Part shown: positions 5,892 through 7,804 of the stretch, in pieces
Numbering within the stretch: the stretch's first letter is position 1
How the letters are laid out: the number at the start of each line of letters is the position of its first letter
Assembly: GCA_031255615.1 (NCBI GenBank)
Contig: JAIRSD010000075.1
Coordinates: 1 to 7,804 of the forward strand
Direction of reading: 5' to 3'
From: Treponema sp.
Lineage (GTDB): Bacteria; Spirochaetota; Spirochaetia; Treponematales; Breznakiellaceae
Length of the DNA: 7,804 nucleotides
Notes under the pieces: model-generated
What the model was told of the DNA's origin: nothing
Databases searched by the model: none
The model's input: only the letters and a program-made list of their open reading frames with translations
Program-made: the position numbers and the translations under genes

Positions 5892-6054
5892 ATCCTTCCC
5901 CCTCCCTACTTTAATAAAAATCCTCCCCTTTTAACAGTACCCCCGCCCCGCCGACTCAGCGGCCCACCGGCCACGGGAGAAACAATTCCCGGCCAGGAAG
6001 ATGCCCCGGGACTGATTGGCGGATTGTTGGATTGGATTATCAAGTGTATATATA
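5892..6054 (-). other. Leader region of the atpD-usp pair, no gene
   Basis: No open frame here resembles a protein. The segment carries the atpD ribosome-binding site at its left end and GTATATATA near 6045-6053, which could be part of a -10 element. No well-spaced -35 box accompanies it, so I do not call a promoter. GGCCGGTGGGCCG near 5960-5972 and CGGGGCATCTTCCTGGCCGGG show local self-complementarity without a clear stem. Confidence 0.5.
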
Positions 6055-6257
6055 GGGCGCATTTTTTGCGGCGGGCCGCAAAAAACCGGGCTATCCGGGG
6101 CTCCGGCTTCGCCTCCGGCCCCGGCGCTGCGCGCCGGGTCTGCTCCGCACCCCTCCTATCCCTTGCGCGGGCGAAAGCCGCGCCGCGGCTTTCGCCTTCC
6201 GAAAATCCGCATCCCTGCGGATTTTCAGCCCGGGGTTTTACTCCGCAAAACCCCGGG
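6055..6257 (-). repeat. Large hairpin-mosaic repeat, right copy, inverted
   Basis: Read on the minus strand from 6257, the order is: an 11-bp stem CCCGGGGTTTT with loop GCGGAGT (6229-6257); GAAAATCCGC-AGGGAT-GCGGATTTTC (6201-6226); a 13-bp stem GGCGAAAGCCGCG (6170-6182 with 6184-6196); the identical island 6171-6140; CCGGCGC-GCA-GCGCCGG (6121-6137); GGC-GAA-GCC (6105-6113); the second identical island 6105-6068; and AAAAAATGCGCCC to 6055. The T6/A6 hairpin here lacks 14 bases present in the left copy (504-517), so its stem is 10 bp instead of 18. It lies between gltX and the V-ATPase D gene. Confidence 0.85.
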
Positions 6258-6261
6258 AAAT

Positions 6262-6286
6262 GGAAACAGCCGGCCTCCCTGCCGGC
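6262..6286 (-). terminator. Possible gltX terminator hairpin
   Basis: GCCGGC (6286-6281) and GCCGGC (6274-6269) enclose the loop AGGGAG and are followed by TGTTTCC on the minus strand, about 37 bases past the gltX stop. The T-run is short. The loop matches the AGGGAT loops of the adjoining repeat, so it may belong to that element instead. Confidence 0.35.
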
Positions 6287-6322
6287 GCGGCTCCCGCCTT
6301 CCGCGATGCCGCGCTCCGCCCC

Positions 6323-7804
6323 TTACGCGCGGCCCGGAGCCTGGGACAGCGCCGCCAGGGCCCGGTCCACCCGGGCCAGGGACCGCTCCGCCCCCAGGAT
6401 CCGGATGCTCCCAAAAAGGGGGGGGCTCACCCGGGCCCCGGTAACGGCCGCCCGCAGGGGCGTCATCAGGTCCCCCAGCTTAAGGCCCTCCGCTTCGGCA
6501 TAGCCCTTGACCAGGGCCTCCGCTTCCCCGTCATCCGCCGCCTCCGCCAGGGGCCCCACCAGATCCCGGCCCCGGCGCAGCAGGGCGGCCGCGGCGGCCA
6601 GGTCCCCCTTCTTGGGGATAAAGTCCTCCGCCGGGGGAAGATCCGGCTCCGCGAAAAGGTAGCCCAGCTTGGCCGCCGCCTCGTCCAGGAAGACCAGCCG
6701 TTCCCGGATCAGGGGCATGGCCCGGACAAAAATTTCCCGCTGCCCCCCCTCCGGCTCCCGGCCCGGCCCGCCGAACAGCCCCGCCCGCACCGCGTAGGGC
6801 AGGCAGAGTTCCGCCAGTTCCGCATCCCCCTTCCGCCGGATGTAGACCCCGTTGTACCATTCCAGCTTCTTGTAATCGAAAACAGCCGGGGCCTTGTTCA
6901 GCCTGTCCAGGCTGAAACGTTCCTCCAGCTCCGCCAGACTGTAGAGATCCTTCCCTTCCTCGTAGGAGGCCCCCAGCAGGGCTATGTAGTTGATCAGGGC
7001 CTCCCGAAGGTAGCCCCGGTCCCGGAATTCGTCGATGCTGGTGGCCCCGTGGCGTTTGGAAAGTTTTTTCCCGTCGGTCCCCATCACCATGGGCAGGTGG
7101 CAGAATTCCGGCGGAGTCCAGCCGAAGGCCCGGTACATGATCACATGCAGGGGGGTGGAGGACAGCCATTCCTGGGCCCGGAGTACGTGGGTGATGCCCA
7201 TCAGGTGATCGTCCACCACGTTGGCCAGATGGTAGGTAGGGAAACCGTCGGACTTGATCAGCACCGGATCGGGGTTCACGTCGCCGTTGTTCCATTCCAT
7301 GTCCCCCAGGAGCCGATCCCGGAACCGGGTTGCCGCGTCTTCCCCGTCCAGGGGGATTCTCAGGCGGATGGTATGGACTTCCCCGGCCTCCGCCCGGCGG
7401 CGGGCCTCCGCAGGGTCGATGCCCCGGCAATGGCGGTCGTAGCCCGTTTCCGAAGCGCGGGCCGCTTCCCGCTCCTTCCGAATCCGGTCCAGCCTTTCCG
7501 CGGAACAGAAACAGTAGTAGGCCCGGCCCTGTTCCAGCAGCTCCCCGGCGTATTTCCGGTACAGGCCGGTCCGCTCGGACTGGACATAGGGCCCCGCCGG
7601 GCCGCCGATGTCCGGCCCCTCATCCCAGCGGATTCCCAGCCATGCGAAGGTGTCGTAGAGGTTTTGCACATAGGACTCGTCGAACCGGGTCCGGTCGGTA
7701 TCCTCCAGGCGGAGGATGAATTTACCCCCCCCGGAGCGGGCAAAGAGGTAGTTGAACAGGGCGGTCCGCAGCCCGCCGATGTGCTGGAGCCCCGTGGGGG
7801 AGGG
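6323..7804 (-). CDS. gltX: Glutamyl-tRNA synthetase (N-terminus cut off by the window edge)
   Basis: The frame stays open to the last base of the window: 493 residues are visible, starting PSPTGLQHIGG, so only a few N-terminal residues are missing. The GTG at 7669 is internal, not the start. The enzyme charges tRNA-Glu with glutamate in the cytoplasm. Class I signatures are HIGG at visible residues 8-11 and KLSKR at 247-251 (the KMSKS loop). A zinc knuckle CxC (98, 100) with YxxxC (122-126) lies between them, and LEDTDRTRF at 33-41 and GGPAGPYVQSER are typical. The last third (about 330-493) is the helical anticodon-binding part. Whether it also charges tRNA-Gln cannot be told from this window. 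A hairpin repeat follows the stop. Confidence 0.98.
   Translation of the reverse strand, partial: PSPTGLQHIGGLRTALFNYLFARSGGGKFILRLEDTDRTRFDESYVQNLYDTFAWLGIRWDEGPDIGGPAGPYVQSERTGLYRKYAGELLEQGRAYYCFCSAERLDRIRKEREAARASETGYDRHCRGIDPAEARRRAEAGEVHTIRLRIPLDGEDAATRFRDRLLGDMEWNNGDVNPDPVLIKSDGFPTYHLANVVDDHLMGITHVLRAQEWLSSTPLHVIMYRAFGWTPPEFCHLPMVMGTDGKKLSKRHGATSIDEFRDRGYLREALINYIALLGASYEEGKDLYSLAELEERFSLDRLNKAPAVFDYKKLEWYNGVYIRRKGDAELAELCLPYAVRAGLFGGPGREPEGGQREIFVRAMPLIRERLVFLDEAAAKLGYLFAEPDLPPAEDFIPKKGDLAAAAALLRRGRDLVGPLAEAADDGEAEALVKGYAEAEGLKLGDLMTPLRAAVTGARVSPPLFGSIRILGAERSLARVDRALAALSQAPGRA

Noticed and set aside
336..6257. Composite transposon made of the inverted repeat pair
   Set aside because: The block between them is ordinary housekeeping genes, and the repeats carry no mobility gene. 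Two copies of a common dispersed repeat could face each other by chance.
6531..7430. 299-codon minus-strand frame inside gltX in another phase
   Set aside because: A Gly/Pro-rich out-of-frame shadow of the gltX coding sequence.
6323..7669. gltX starting at the GTG at 7669
   Set aside because: The frame continues upstream to the window edge and encodes PSPTGLQHIGG and LEDTDRTRF, which are part of the catalytic core.

Overview
The window is GC-rich and reads almost entirely on the minus strand. It looks like a spirochaete, most likely a high-GC Treponema-type genome. The reasons are a V/A-type ATPase subunit D in a bacterium, an HtrA protease with a loose spirochaete-style lipobox, and the order dnaJ-like, map, htrA, which as I recall also occurs in Treponema pallidum. 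This assignment is inference and no search was run.

In transcription order (right to left) the genes are: gltX (glutamyl-tRNA synthetase, N-terminus cut by the window edge, 7804-6323); V-ATPase subunit D (5891-5268) overlapping a universal-stress-like protein by ATGA (5271-4786); a 135-residue flavodoxin-fold-like protein (4522-4115); a J-domain protein (4086-3310); type I methionine aminopeptidase (3308-2514); and an HtrA/DegP serine protease (2128-626). The last four are mostly protein-quality-control genes. The J-domain gene and map are one base apart.

The gaps hold the unusual material. (1) A dispersed repeat made of up to three consecutive hairpins occurs complete at 2275-2408 and 4570-4703, as an inverted copy at 2169-2262, and as fragments at 286-335 and 2415-2463. 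Its middle hairpin has A-tract/T-tract arms like a bidirectional terminator and lies at gene boundaries. (2) A second, larger repeat lies in opposite orientations at 336-530 (+) and 6055-6257 (-), bracketing all genes except gltX. It has islands identical between copies (32, 38 and 13 nt) separated by hairpins whose stems differ but whose loops (AGGGAT, GCA, GAA) are kept. (3) At 130-285 there is a third hairpin-rich segment with some resemblance to an integron attC site.

The first 285 bases, 531-625, 4523-4569 and 5892-6054 contain no convincing gene. No tRNA, rRNA, CRISPR array, transposase or phage gene was seen.
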